From assembly GCF_902459505.1 (NCBI RefSeq), contig NC_047095.1, positions 120,033,380 to 120,097,379 on the forward strand: a DNA stretch of 64,000 bases, in the 5' to 3' direction. Shown piece after piece: positions 11,952 through 23,324 of the stretch (position 1 is its first letter; every line of letters starts with the position of its first letter). The notes below the pieces were generated by a model. That model did no database searches. It was not told where the DNA came from and worked only from the letters and a program-made list of their open reading frames with translations. Origin of the DNA: Geotrypetes seraphini (lineage: Eukaryota > Chordata > Amphibia > Gymnophiona > Dermophiidae). A program made the position numbers and the translations under genes.

Positions 11952-12105
11952 CTTGGGAATAGCAGAGTAGGTGCACCCCGTCTGCTGCATTTTGCATGAT
12001 GGGGTATATGGCCTCCCCAAAGCCCTTCACCTGTTCCCACAGTGGCTTCAGACTCTTCTGGTGATCAAAGAGGTCGATGACTGTCACGTTCGTGCCGGGG
12101 TGCGT
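11952..12105 (-). CDS. PPT2: PPT2 second coding exon (nucleophile elbow)
   Basis: A 154-base exon from [13 protein letters not shown] to HLLCYSQG, ending in phase 1 before a GTAAGG donor. It carries the catalytic Ser of the CYSQG elbow. An N-glycosylation sequon (NVT) sits near its start; the human protein, as I recall it, has Val instead of Asn there. Confidence 0.92.
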
Positions 12106-15100
12106 CTGTGAGGTAGAGGGAGGACAATGAGAGAGAGAAAAGGAGGGTATTATTATCAAACTTTAAGAAATGCCGGAATCGCTCGTATTTTCTGCAATAT
12201 TAAAAAATATATATCTCCTAAAGTCGCTAAATAAAATCTCTTTTCATAAGGAAAGGGGTGGGGGGTGGGGATCGGTACATTTAAAGATGGGCGCCTCAAA
12301 CCGGAGCCCAACCTCTCTGAGACAGGACCAGAGCAGCTCCGAACTTACTTCTAAAATAAATTATATTATGATCAGTGGCTTTGCCTTCTTTGCTCTGTTA
12401 AAAAAAAAAAAAAAAAAAAAGCAGGCAAGACTGTTTGATGCACTCGTGGTTTTGGTAATTCAACACATCTTATCTGCATGGAACGATAACGCTGCTTTGT
12501 CGGTGGCCGCTTGGCAGGCTGGGGTTTGCCTTACAAGGAAATATGAGGAGGTCACTGCTTGAAAAAAAAAAAAGTGCAATTACTCAGTTCAGGAAGGTTT
12601 GGGCTCCTTTAGACACGTGACTGTTTGTTAACCGAGTCTTACCCCCTCTTCTACGAAACCGCGATAGCGGTTTTTAGCGCAGAGAGAGCACAGAGAGCCG
12701 CGCTGAATGGCCCGCGCTGCTCTTGGCGCTCATTGAGTTCCTCTGAGCGTCGGGAGCAGCGCAGGCCATTGGGCGCGGCTCCCCGCGCTAGAAACTGCTG
12801 GCGCAGTTTCGTAGAAGAGAGGGGATAGTTTAGGTTTGCATCTTTCATTCACTGGACTTCTAATTGTATTGTTTTTTGGGGGTGTTATAAGGGGAGAGGT
12901 ATACTGTATTTTAAACTGATAAAATATTTCAACCCGAACGCCAGATGAGGCAGTCAAGAAATAATTGCTCCGTGTCTCCCAATCAACACAAAAAAAACGC
13001 TTAAAAAAAAAATCCAACACCATATGATTATAAAAGTGTGGCTGTGTAACGTTTTACTTATGCTAAGTAGACAGAATCAGTTACGGGGAAACTCATGAAA
13101 TAAACATTGAGTGTCCACCAGGGTTTATCCCACAATCTTATGCACCCTAAAACACACCGCAGATGTGTTGATTGGGAGACACGGAGCAGGTTTTTCTATA
13201 GTTACACATTTTTACAACCTCCTCTGAAATAGAGGTCTGCACGGGAACGGGGATCGCGGGAATCCCGGGGGTCCCGCGGGAATCCCCCCTAACCCACGGG
13301 ACTCCCACAGGGACCCCCCTCTGGCCCACGGGACTCCCACGGGGACCCCCCCTCTAGCCAACGGGACTCCCACGGGGACCCCCCCCCCCCTCTAGCCAAC
13401 AGGACTCTCACGGGGATGGAAGGCTTTGGAAGCAGGGTTCGTCCATATAATATAACGGACACGTCAGCCTTAGTAAAAGAGGGGGTTTATAAGTTAATTA
13501 CCTAACAGAAAAAAAAAAAAGGGTTCCACCAAAGAGATTCCACAAGGAAATCTGTGGAATTGATGATCCTGTCAGAAGTAATTGCTGTTTTTATGGGGAC
13601 GGGCGGGGATGGAGGTAATTCCTTGCGAGGATAAGAACATAAGAAGTTGTCTCTGCTGGGTCCATCGCGCCCAGCAGTCCGCTCACCGCGGCGGCCCATC
13701 AGGTCTATGACCTGTAAGGTGGTCCCCCCTTATCCCTCTGTCTGTACCCTTCATAACCTTTCTCTACTTCTATCTGTATCCCTCAATCCCCGTGTCCTTC
13801 AGGAATTTATCCAATCCTTCTTTGAAACCCCGTAGTGTACTCTGTCCTATCACAGCCTCCGGAAGCGCATTCCAGGTGTCCACCACCCTCTGAGTGAAAA
13901 AGAACTTCCTAGCATTGGTTCTAAACCTGTCCTCTTTCAATTTCCCCGAGTGCCCCCTTGTTCTTGTGCTTCCCACTAGGCTGAAGAATCTGTCCCTTTT
14001 TACCCTCAGCGTGCCTGATTTTAAGAAGAAATGGGATCGTCACGTGGGATCTCTGCACAGAGTTAAATAGGGGAGGGTCATTGGGGTGGGCAGACTAGAT
14101 GTGCTGCGGCCCTTATCTGCCGTCTTTTTCAATGTTTCTATGTTTCTATGTTACCCTTCAAGATCTTGAAAGTCTCTATCATCCCTCCCCTCTTCTTCTC
14201 TCCTTGCTGTTCACAACCCTACGATCAATTTGATATGTAACCACTTGTAATTACTATCTCCATGTTGTTTGCTACTCTATGATCAATTTGATATGTAACC
14301 ACTTGTAATTACTATCTCCATGTTGTTTGCTACTCTATGATCAATTTGATATGTAACCACTTGTAATTACTATCTCCATGTTGTTTGCTACTCTATGATC
14401 AATTTGATATGTAACCACTTGTAATCTCTGTCTAACCAATTTGAACCGCCTAGAACTCTTCGGGGTATGGCGGTATACAAAAATAAAGTTGTTATTATTA
14501 TTATTATCATGTCTCCTCTGAGTCTCCGCTTTTCCAGGGAGAAGAGCCCCAGCCTCTCCAACCTGTCTGCGTATGAAAGGTTTTCCATACCTTTTATCAT
14601 TTTCGGCGCTCTTCTCTGAACCCTCTCAAGTATCGCCATGTCCTTTCTGAGGTACGGCGACCAATACTGGACACAGTACTCCAGATGTGGGCGCACCATC
14701 GCACGATACAGCGGCAAGATGACTTCCTTTGTCCTGGTTGGGTGGGGACGGAGAGGATCCTGGCGGGGACGGGTGGGGACGGAGAAGATCCTGGCGGGGA
14801 CGGGTGGGGATGGAGAGGATCCTGACGGGGACGGAGAGGATCCTGACGGGGACGGGTGGGGATGGAGAGGATCCTGGCGGGGACGGGTGGGGATGGAGAG
14901 GATCCTGGTGGGGACGGGTGGGATTTCTGTCCCCGCGCAACCCTCTACTCTGAAAACATTTGTTTAGTGTTGGCAGTCAAGAAATATCCAGATATTCCAG
15001 ACAAAGCAATCTTATCCAGATCACTTAAGATTGTTGTGTATCTGTCTCCATATCTGGATAGTAGATTGAATATTGGTGCTACATAGATAAGGAAGAGACT

Positions 15101-18100
15101 CAGTGCCAATATGTATCCTGAGGGCGTCAATTTACAGCAGGGGTCTCCAAAGTCCCTCCTCGAGGGCCGAATCCAGTCAGGTTTTCGGGATTTCCCCAAT
15201 GAATTTGCATTGAAAGCAGTACATGCACATAGATCTCATGCATATTCATTGGGGAAATTCCGAAAACCTGACTGGATTCGGCCCTCGAGGAGGGACTTTG
15301 GAGACCCCTGATTTACAGTCTACTAACCAGATGGTAGGTTGAATATCGACAGTATCTGGATACTGACAGTCAACGACGCTATATCTTTCCACTGTCTTCG
15401 ATGCACTTGATCACACCATTTCTCTAGGTCAGGGGTAGGCAATTCCGGTCCTCGAGAGCCAGAGCCAGGTCAGGTTTTCAGGATATCCACAATGAATATG
15501 TATGAAATGGATTTGCATGCACTGCCTCCTTGAGATGCAAATCTATCGCATGCGTATTTATTGTGGATATCCTGAAAACCTGACTTGGCTCCGGCTCTCG
15601 AGGACCGGAATTGCCTACCTCTGCTCTAGGGTAAACTGTTTCAGGTCATCACGTCCACAGATTCTGCCGCCAGTTATCCCCTTTCAGGTGGTGTTCCACA
15701 AGGATCGATATTTTCTCCTGTATTGTTTGTTTCTTAGTCCTATCACTTCATTAGGAGAAATATTTTTTCACTCAGAGAATAGTTAAGGTTTGGAACGTGT
15801 TGCCAGAGGATGTGGTAAGAGCAGTTAATGTAGCTGGTTTTTAAAAAAAGTTGGCAACGTTCCTGGAGGAAAAGTCCACAGTCCACAGGGACGGTAGCAT
15901 GGAATGCTGCTACTATCTGGGTTTTAGCCAGATATTTGTGACTTGGATTGCCCTCCACGAAGACCGGATACTGGGCTTGATGGACCATTGGTCTGACCCA
16001 GTAAGGCTATTCTTATGTTCTTCTGACAAACCTGATCTATCACCATTACAGAGTTGTCCAGAAAAGTTCATTCACTGACCTAGGGTTACCATATGGCTCC
16101 AGAAAAAGGAGTACGGATTGAGACATCCAGGTTTTACTTCCATAGCTTTCAATGGAATTAACCCCAGATGTCTCAGTCTGTCCTCCTTATTTCCATAGAT
16201 TTCAATGAAAGTAAAACTCAAATGTCTTAATCCGTCCTCCTTTTTCTGGAGCCATATGATAACCATAAGGCCCACCAATTACCACAGAGAAGGGTGATGA
16301 AAATTATAAAAGGGATGGGACGAGATCTCTGTGAGGAAAGGCTAAAATGGCGAGGGATCTTCAGCTTGGAGAAGAGATGGGGCAGAGGTGATTTGATAGA
16401 GGTCTATAAAATACTGAGTGGAGTGGAAAGGGTAGATGTCAATCACTTGTTTACTTTTTCCAGAAATACTAGGACTAGGAGGCATGCAATGAAGCTACTA
16501 AGTAGTAGATTTAAAACAAGCTGGAGAAAATATTTCTTCGTTCAATGCGGAATTAAACTTTAGAATTCACTGCCTGAGAATTTGGTGAAAGCAGTTAGCT
16601 TAGCAGGGTTTAAAAAAGTTTGGCTAATTTCCTAAAAGAAAAGTCCATACGCCATTATTGAGATGTACTTGGAGAAATCCACTGCTTAGTCCTCGGATAA
16701 GCAGCCTAAAATCTTGCCAGGCGCTTGTGACCTGGGTTTGAAACATTTGGTCTGTCCCAGTACGGCGACTCTTATGTTCTTATTCTTGAACCCTGAGAAA
16801 ACAACAGCATGCCAGCTTACAGGACCAGCATCTTCTTTCACTTTCTCTTTTCAACTTTTCGATGTATTAGTTACCCCAGTGGACAAATGGAGAGCTCCTT
16901 TTACTAAACAGCGCTTGAGGCTTTCAGTGCGAGCCAGCAAAATAAACGCTCCGATGCTCACAGCATCAAAGCATTTACCTCACCAGCCCGCGCTAAAAAC
17001 TTCTAGCACCATTTAGTAAAACCCAGCATTATCAACATCTTGGAGTACGATTGGATTCAAAATGAACTTTCTCTCATCAGATCTCAGTGGTTAAATAATA
17101 ATAATAATAATCATTTATTCTTGTATACCGCCATACTGGGAAAGTTCAAGGCGGTTCACAGAAGTTAGAGCTTATACATACAATGCAGATAAAAATACAA
17201 AACCAGATAAAATACATCAGATTAAAATAAGAAAACTTATTAAGTTAAAACAGGAAGCATTAAGATATCAACCTATCGAATAGTTTTGCCTTTAACAAGT
17301 TTCAAGTTTCAAGTTTTATTTATATTTGATTAATCGCTTAATTAAAAATATATCTAAGTGAGGTACAGTGTATGAATAGACATAATACTAAAATAGTAGG
17401 TAACATGAAATATTATAAAATTAACAAATTTATACTAAAATTTACTAACATAGTAAATAAAATAAAATATTATAAAAAATTAACTATTTATACATTAAGC
17501 CATAATATAAGGCTAAAAAGTTTATAAATGATGTAAAAAAAAAAATAGTTACATGTAAGAGGAGCTCATAATTAATTCTAAAACTAAACGTTAAAAGCAT
17601 CCTTGAATAAAAAGCATTTTAAATTCTTTTTAAAGTCGTTTAAGTTATTTATTTCTCTTAAATGTAAAGGTAAAGAGTTCCAAAGTTGAGGCGCTGATAC
17701 TGAGAACAGTTTTCTAAACTCAAAATAGGAAGAAACATAATTTTTCCAAGCCATATATTCAATTTAGCGGCCTGAAATGAGGTGGTGGAGACAGAGACTG
17801 TGTTTGATTTCAAGAAAGCCTGGGATAGGCACGTGGGATCTCTTAAGAGAGAGGAAGAGATAACGGCTACTGCGGGGTGGGCAGACTGGACGGGCCATTT
17901 GGCCTTTATCTGCCGTCATATTTCTACGTTTGTATTCTTAGAGAAAAACACCATGCAGGAAGCTTGTTGTGTAATAGTTTAAGGAAACTTACCCTCTCTT
18001 CTACTAAGGTGCGCCAATCGAATTAGCACGCGCATGCAAAACGCGAACGCTTTCATAGACTAACATGCATGCGTTAGCGTACGTTAAAATCAATCAGTGC

Positions 18101-21100
18101 ACCTTGGTAAAAGAGGGCTTTGAATAAAGCGGGGTTTTATTTGCACTTCGCAAACTCAGATCTGGGCGCAGCTATTGACACGTTGAGGTCCGTCGCACAT
18201 TATTTCGCGCTTCCCTCAGTTCGCAATTCGACCGCTGCACTATCATTTATTCCGGTGTATTCAAAATCCGAGTTAAAAATGTTTACAGGCGCTGCAAAAC
18301 GCAGCAGCGCCGGGTCCTTTGCCACGCTCGTCGATGAGATAGCAGCTCCCCGTTATTTAGTAAGCTTCACCGGCTGCCGGTGACGGGACTAAATCGCGCG
18401 AGACAACGGCGCGCCGACAACTGAGCGCAAGGTTGACGGCGCGCCGAAGAAAAGCACTATTTTAAAGGGCTCCGACGGGGGGTGTGGGGGGGAAACCCCC
18501 CCCCCACTTTACTTAACAGACATTGCGCTGGCATTGTGGGGGGTTTGGGGGGTTGTAACCCCCCACATTATACTTAAAACTGAACTTTTTCCCTAAAAAA
18601 CAGGCAAAAAGTTCGGTTTCAAGTATAATGAGGGGGGCTACAACCTCCCAAACCCCCCACAACGCCAGCGCGATGTCTGTTAAGTAAAATAGGGGGGGGG
18701 TTCCCCACCAACAACCCCCGTCGGAACCCTTTAAAATAGTGCTTTTCTTCGGCGCGCTGTCAACCTTGCGCTCAGTTGTCGGCGTGCCGTTGTCTCACGC
18801 GATTTTGTCTATGAACCCCGGCTGCCCCCTAAGGATCACATGAAATTTTAAGATTCTGTCATAAAGCCTGAAAGCACGTCACACAGTTATACCTATCTTA
18901 TGCTCGGTTTTACCAAGTCCTGGTAGAGGTTTCTACAGCAGCCCAGCGAGGTAACTGCTCCAAAACGCATTGAATTCCTATGAGCTTCGCAACAGTTATT
19001 TATTTGAGAATTTACATACAACTTTTAAGTGGTTTACATTCAGGTTCTCAAGCCTTTTTCCCTGTCTGTCCTGGTGGGCTCACACTCTATCTAATTTACC
19101 TGGGGCAATGGGGGATTAAGTGATTTACCCAGGGTTCTAAGGAGCAGCATGAGAATTTAACCCACAACCTCAGGGTGCTGAGACTCTAATCACTGTGCCA
19201 CAGACTTCCTACTGGATTGCGGTAGAAACCTCTACCATGGTTTAATAAAAGGAGCTCTTATTGCCTTAAATATCCTACACATCCCTGCATATTACCTATA
19301 ATCTCTCAACAACCATAGGCTAGTTTTACCCAATCCATCTAAAGCCTTTTGAGGATCTACACTCAGAAATGTTTTCTATTTCACTGTACCGTTTCTACGT
19401 AATTAATTACCCAATCGTCTTCGATCGGCAAATTCTTTTGTCAAGTTTAAAACCGGATTAAAATCACGCTTTTATTTTACCTGGCCTATCTTAGAATATA
19501 ATTACCGGTATATTCTGCTTCTTCGAGGTCCTCTGTTTTTGGGACATGCTTGTAGCTGAGTTGATTTGTATACAAATGTTTAATGAGGTACGAGTTCTGT
19601 GCGTTTGCTCTCTCTCCTGTAATTTTATGACGTTCTGTTCTGAAACTAATCTTTTAGCCAAAGTAGCGGTTTCTACCTCAGTTTGGAGCGCTAAATGCTC
19701 CAACGTTGCTCAGACGCTCGTAGGAATTCTACGAGCGGTGGAACATTTGACGCTTAGGAAAAGATAAATAAGACCATAAGAATAGCCTCACTCGGTCAAA
19801 ACAATGGTCCATTTTGCCCAGTAGCCCATCTTCATGGTGGCAAATCCAGGTCACTAGTACCTGGCAAAATCCCAAAGATTAGCAACATTCCAGAATCTCA
19901 AAGAGGAGGCAAGAGTCCAGAACCCCAAAGAGTAGCAACATTCCAGAATCTCAAAGAGGAAGCAAGAGTCTAGAATCCCAAAGAGTAGCAACATTCCAGA
20001 ATCTCAAAGGGGAGGCAAGAGTCCGGAACCCCAAAGAGTAGCAACATTCCAGAATCTCAAAGAGGAAGCAAGAGTACGGAACTCCAAAGAGTAGCAACAT
20101 TCCAGAATCTCAAAGAGGAGGCAAGAGTCCGGAACCCCAAAGAGTAGCAACATTCCAGAATCTCAAAGAGGAGGCAAGAGTCCGGAACCCCAAAGAGTAG
20201 CAACATTCCAGAATCTCAAAGAGGAGGCAAGAGTCCGGAACCCCAAAGAGTAGCAACATTCCAGAATCTAAAAGGAGGCAAGAGTCCGGAACCCCAAAGA
20301 GTAGCAACATTCCAGAATCTCAAAGAGGAAGCAAGAGTCCGGAACCTCAAAGAGTAGCAACATTCCAGAATCTCAAAGAGGAGGCAAGAGTCTGGAACCT
20401 CAAAGAGTAGCAACATTCCAAGATCTCAAAGAGGAAACAAGAATCCGGAACCTCAAAGAGTAGCAACATTCCAAGATCTCAAAGAGGAAACAAGAATCTG
20501 GAACCCCAAAGAGTAGCAACATTCCATGCTACCGATCAAGCAGTGGCTTCCCCCCGTGTCTGTCTCAATAGCAGACTACTGTCTGGAGAGTGCCAATATC
20601 CGGTCTGCTAACTGGATAACTTATCGGATATCTTACAAAAGCCCAATATCTGAATAGCAGAGTAAGCACTGCAAATATCGGACCCGTCCTAGTTCTACTC
20701 ACATTGTCTCAATGTTATCCAGATTAAGCCAATGTGATCAATAAGGCTGGTCAGAAGCATTAATTGGACGGTACCTCCAAATGTCCAGTTTAGCAAATGC
20801 CGCTTTTGAATACTGACCCTAAGTATTTTCTGGGAATTGTTCCTGGAAGAAAAAGTATATGCGATACGTTATTTTTTTTCTTGATGTACATTGCTTTAGG
20901 GCTAAGAAGGCAGCCTAAAACTTCTAAACAAATACAGTCTATAAATACCACTCCCTTCCGCACCGGCTGCTCCATCTGCTGAACTCCCTCAGCAAAATTT
21001 GAAGGTAAGGGAGACAAACCCAGAAAAAGACACATACAACCAAATGCAGATATTCAGAGCAACAACGAAAGAAAGATTGGGGGGGGGGGGCAGAGACAAG

Positions 21101-22031
21101 GAGACAGATTATTTTAATTCTGGTTTTTGTTTACTACGTTTTGGCTTGACTGAGGGGGAAAGAAAGATAAAACAAAACCAACAGGAAAAAAGTCAACACA
21201 TTCTACAGTCACCCAGTGGCTAAGAACAGCCGACCTGAAATCATTGCAATAGAGGAAGAAAACCAAAATTATACATGTACAAAGTGTCCAGCTCAGGAAG
21301 TTTCCAGCCTCTAGGAGACAATGAGTCTCAAAGAGAGACCCAGAGCCGGAAAGAAGAGACAGTGACAGAGACCACAAAAAGGAGGATCAGAGAAAGACCC
21401 AGAAAGGGAGAGAGAAAGATAAGCTAGACCTGTAATCTGATCCAAGCTGAGACCTGAGCATCAGCAGAGCCCAGGAACTGACCTTTATATTCTGCAATGC
21501 TTTTCTTTCCAGGGCCAAACTATGGGGCTGGGGGAAGGATCTGTGAACATGGAAGAAAGGGAGAGAGAGAATGTAGAGGGGGGGGAGGGCAGGAAGGCCC
21601 CTCAGCGGCTGAACCATGCATTAGCCTGAAGAAGGGGACCCTCTGTCCCAAAGCACTGTGCCGATTTTCTTGCCTAGGTGTGTTTTGATGGGGTACCCTC
21701 TTTCTTCACAGAAAGAAAGAGAGGCACCCCAAGAAAAAACCTGGGGGGGGGAAGCAAAGAGAGGGAGAGGAAGGAGAGAAGAATGTAGAATTCAGTAGGG
21801 TTGGAGTGGGGAGAGGGGAAGGGGCAAAGAGCCTGGAACCACATGCTCCCCCCCCCTTCTTTCCCTCCCTGCCCATCCCCCTCTCACCTGGTTGATGAAC
21901 CCCAGCAAGTCCTTGAAGTTGGAAGGTCCATCGAAGAGCCCATGCACGACGATGATGGGCTTGTAGGCGGCCACTAGCCAGGGGGCCAGCAGCATCAGAA
22001 GCAGGGGACCACGGAACATCCTTCCCAGCGC
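11952..22031 (-). CDS. PPT2: palmitoyl-protein thioesterase 2, first two coding exons (partial gene)
   Basis: PPT2 is a lysosomal thioesterase that removes acyl groups from CoA-type and S-acyl substrates. Two coding exons are visible on the minus strand: 22019-21888 (residues 1-44) and 12105-11952 (residues 45-95). They join in phase 0 across a 9.8-kb intron with a GTGAGAG donor and a TACCTCACAG acceptor. Exon one holds a hydrophobic signal peptide followed by [12 protein letters not shown], the first strand and oxyanion loop of the alpha/beta-hydrolase fold. Exon two holds [16 protein letters not shown] and ends in LLCYSQG, the nucleophile elbow with the catalytic Ser (about residue 94). The sequence aligns closely with mammalian PPT2 as I recall it. 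No later exon (rest of the core, catalytic Asp and His) was found in 1-11950, so the gene runs off the left edge. Identity is strong; only the missing part is unknown. Confidence 0.93.
12106..12638. other. PPT2 intron without recognised feature
   Basis: Contains a poly(A) run at 12400-12420 but no exon. Confidence 0.3.
12641..12828. mobile_element. MITE with CTTCTACGAAACCGCG-type inverted ends
   Basis: Starts CCCCTCTTCTACGAAACCGC and ends with its inverse (GCAGTTTCGTAGAAGAGGGG). The interior is GC-rich and self-complementary. Relatives lie at 16890-17025, 25047-25237 and 44446-44592. Confidence 0.7.
13626..14735 (-). mobile_element. CR1 LINE 3' region inserted in family C
   Basis: Minus-strand reading includes [36 protein letters not shown] and [21 protein letters not shown] second, younger repeat (14220-14515) lies within it. 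Confidence 0.75.
14223..14430 (+). repeat. 58-bp tandem repeat, about 3.5 copies
   Basis: ATCAATTTGATATGTAACCA recurs at 58-base spacing (about 14224, 14282, 14340, 14398), almost without change. It is followed by a TTATTATTA-tailed LINE/SINE end (to about 14508). Confidence 0.85.
15138..15310. mobile_element. palindromic hAT MITE (family A)
   Basis: CAGGGGTCTCCAAAGTCCCT to its inverse, with perfect 8-bp duplications atttacag (15130-15137, 15311-15318). Confidence 0.9.
15430..15623. mobile_element. palindromic hAT MITE (family A variant)
   Basis: CAGGGGTAGGCAATTCCGGT to its inverse. Duplications ctctaggt / ctctaggg agree at 7 of 8 bases. Confidence 0.88.
15735..16022 (+). mobile_element. 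CR1 LINE 3' end
   Basis: Carries the [18 protein letters not shown]-like end of ORF2 and the tail ACTGGGCTTGATGGACCATT. Confidence 0.65.
16081..16276. mobile_element. palindromic MITE (TTACCATATGGCTCC ends)
   Basis: AGGGTTACCATATGGCTCCA at the left is matched by TGGAGCCATATGATAACCAT at the right; the halves are inverted copies. A related end is seen at 22985-23045. Confidence 0.7.
16290..16775 (+). mobile_element. CR1 LINE 3' end
   Basis: Reads [40 protein letters not shown] and [20 protein letters not shown], the C-terminus of CR1 ORF2, followed by its 3' tail. Confidence 0.75.
16890..17025. mobile_element. short MITE (CCTTTTACTAAA ends)
   Basis: GCTCCTTTTACTAAACAGCG at the left and CACCATTTAGTAAAACCCAG at the right are inverted. 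Relative of the 12641 element. Confidence 0.5.
17096..17760 (-). mobile_element. AT-rich SINE/LINE tails
   Basis: A TAATAATAATAA tail followed by GTATACCGCCATACTGGGAA (17126-17145), the recurrent 3' end of a LINE-type repeat on the minus strand. A second copy-like segment starts with CAAGTTTCAAGTTTTATTTA at about 17299. Confidence 0.45.
17762..17935 (+). mobile_element. CR1 LINE 3' tail
   Basis: TCAAGAAAGCCTGGGATAGG through GGGCAGACTGGACGGGCCAT to TTTATCTGCCGTCATATTTC, the CR1 tail. Confidence 0.65.
17994..18118. mobile_element. small palindromic MITE
   Basis: CTCTTCTACTAAGGTGCGCC at the left is inverted in TGCACCTTGGTAAAAGAGGG at the right; the centre is ATGCATGCGTTAGCG-like. Confidence 0.65.
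18379..18817. mobile_element. foldback element with 9-bp target duplications (family D)
   Basis: Starts GGTGACGGGACTAAATCGCG and ends TTGTCTATGAACC. Perfect 9-bp duplications ccggctgcc at 18370-18378 and 18818-18826. The element is nearly one long imperfect hairpin, with C- and G-runs in the arms and CGCGCC / GCGCTCA words near the ends. Confidence 0.88.
18990..19215 (-). mobile_element. tRNA-derived SINE, minus strand
   Basis: Reverse strand carries the same tRNA-like promoter region and GGGTAAATCACTTAATCCCC body as the 34944 copy. It seems to split an older MITE whose ends (TAGAGGTTTCTACAGCAG / GGTAGAAACCTCTACCATGG) lie at about 18922 and 19219. Confidence 0.6.
19770..20580 (-). mobile_element. 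CR1 3' fragment expanded by a 53-bp minisatellite
   Basis: The CR1 tail starts normally (AAGACCATAAGAATAGCCTC), enters a tandem array at about 19880, and resumes with ATTCCATGCTACCGATCAAG at 20520. Confidence 0.75.
19880..20525 (+). repeat. 53-bp minisatellite, about 12 copies
   Basis: Unit phrases AGAGTAGCAACATTCCAGAA and GGAGGCAAGAGTCCGGAACC recur every 53 bases (for example 19930, 19983, 20036, 20089). Copies differ by a few substitutions; one is about 2 bases shorter. Confidence 0.9.
20581..21887. other. PPT2 intron/5' region without recognised gene
   Basis: Contains G-runs (21079, 21578, 21744), unassigned repeats and low-complexity purine stretches. No exon with splice sites was found. 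Confidence 0.3.
21888..22031 (-). CDS. PPT2: PPT2 first coding exon (start codon and signal peptide)
   Basis: The ATG is at 22019-22017. A good acceptor (TCTCCCTGCAG) lies 12 bases upstream, so the exon probably starts at 22031 and a non-coding exon sits farther right, as in other vertebrates. The peptide starts [20 protein letters not shown], a signal peptide. The donor is CAG|GTGAGAG at 21888/21887, in phase 0. The longer open frame upstream to 22151 is disfavoured because it would read through this acceptor. Confidence 0.92.
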
Positions 22032-22059
22032 CTGCAGGGAGACAACCAAAGCCTCCCGC

Positions 22060-22400
22060 TCCCCCAAATGAAAAGTGGGCACTAGGCACCCGGAGAGCTC
22101 GCAGCAAGGCCGGGGAAGGCAGCCAGGCAGCTGGACTCGGCCCCTAGGCAAGATCAGAGCTGCCAGGGCCCCCCTGCCGCCCCCTTCCCTGCCCCGATCC
22201 TTAAGATCGCCTCCTTCTCCTTCCCTTGCAGCGCTTCTGTTGATTTCCCATTGTAAGGAGTTTGGAGCAGCTGCTCAGCCCCGCCCCCTTCGGTTACGTC
22301 ACCGTCCGAGCCACGCCCCTTCCCGTCCTCCCCTAGCAACGGTGGAGGCTTCCCTAACAACGGGCCTACTCTCCTCCCTGCAGCCTGGCCAAAGCTAGGA
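22060..22400 (-). promoter_or_regulatory. CpG-rich putative PPT2 promoter and 5' UTR
   Basis: A GC- and CpG-rich stretch directly upstream of the PPT2 start. It contains a CRE-like site TTACGTCA (22294-22301), GC-box-like CCGCCCC (22281-22288) and CACGCCCC (22312-22319), and two CTAGCAAC / CTAACAAC sites (about 22333-22363) that resemble RFX X-box halves. There is no obvious TATA box. The transcription start is not visible from sequence alone. Confidence 0.5.
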
Positions 22401-22762
22401 AATGTTCCTTTAGCAGTCCATTGCCTGGGCAAAAACCAGGAAATGTTCCTATGGAACATAGGTAAACAAAGTAACACAATAGAGTGATTAATAAAACAAA
22501 TTAAGTACAACACCCATAATAACAGGAAAAAAAAAAACCCCAAAACACACTGGCAAAGTGCACAAAAACACTGTAACAATGACAATTCAGATCCTGATGC
22601 TCAGAGCACTGTTCTGGCCTGGGGACAACACAGGGTTGAATTTAGTGTTGTAACTGCTGCTTCTCCTCTTTCTTCCCAGGATTAGACAACGTTTTTCCTG
22701 CTCATTCTTTTGGGGAAAGGCCTTGAATTTCTGTAAGATTTTGCATACAGGACCGATTAAGC

Positions 22763-22961
22763 AGGGGTGTCCAACCTGCGGCCCAGTGAAGTATTTTGTG
22801 CGGCCCCAGTTGAGGGCAATGCAATGTTTTCCTCTGCTGCCCCTAGGTGTTTACCATCTTGCCGGCTCCCTCCTCTGTCTTGCTGCAGCGTTTGGGGCCC
22901 CAGAAACATTTTTTTTTGGCCAATGCAGCCCAGGGAAGCCAAAAGGTTGGACACCCCTGGA
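22763..22961. mobile_element. hAT MITE (CAGGGGTGTCCAACCTGCGG ends)
   Basis: CAGGGGTGTCCAACCTGCGG at the left is inverted in GGTTGGACACCCCTG at the right, and GGCC-rich sequence follows each end. No matching 8-bp duplication was found. Confidence 0.65.
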
Positions 22962-23324
22962 TTTTACTTTCACATTGCTTCCAATGGAAGTGAAACCTGG
23001 CTGTCTTAATCCGTCCTCTTTTTTTCTGGCGCCATATGTAGGGTTACCAGACGTCCAGATTTCCCGCACATGTCCTCTTTTTAAAGAACTGTCCAGGGGT
23101 CCGGATGGCTTTTCCAAACCTGGCACTTTGTCATGCACACGTCCATCAAGCCACGTACATCCTTTTCCAACAGTGGCCAACCCAACTCCCAAGTGCCTAG
23201 AAGAAACCCAACGAGTAGCAACATTCCAGAGCTTAGATTGTGATGTCATAATGCCTCATTCCACCAATGCCCAAGAACCAGCCTCAGCAGTGATGTCACA
23301 ATAGCTTGATTGTCCTTTACTTAG

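Larger units (their letters stand above)
13230..14947 (-). mobile_element. hAT-like minisatellite-bearing element (family C), split by CR1
   Basis: Starts TAGAGGTCTGCACGGGAACG and ends ...CAACCCTCTA, with perfect 8-bp duplications ctctgaaa (13222-13229, 14948-14955). A minus-strand CR1 piece and a 58-bp tandem array interrupt it at about 13626-14735. The 30-bp BamHI-site minisatellite is at 14745-14920. Confidence 0.88.

Noticed and set aside
19880-20525. Regularly spaced repeats resembling a CRISPR array
   Set aside because: There are no unique spacers; the full 53-base unit repeats, and it is CR1-derived in a vertebrate genome.
21888-22151. A longer PPT2 N-terminus starting at 22151
   Set aside because: It would read through a good acceptor at 22032 and puts about 44 non-homologous residues before a proper signal peptide.
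22154-22585. A 143-codon minus-strand frame overlapping the PPT2 promoter
   Set aside because: No homology, wrong frame and position for the PPT2 N-terminus, and a CpG-rich region with few stops.
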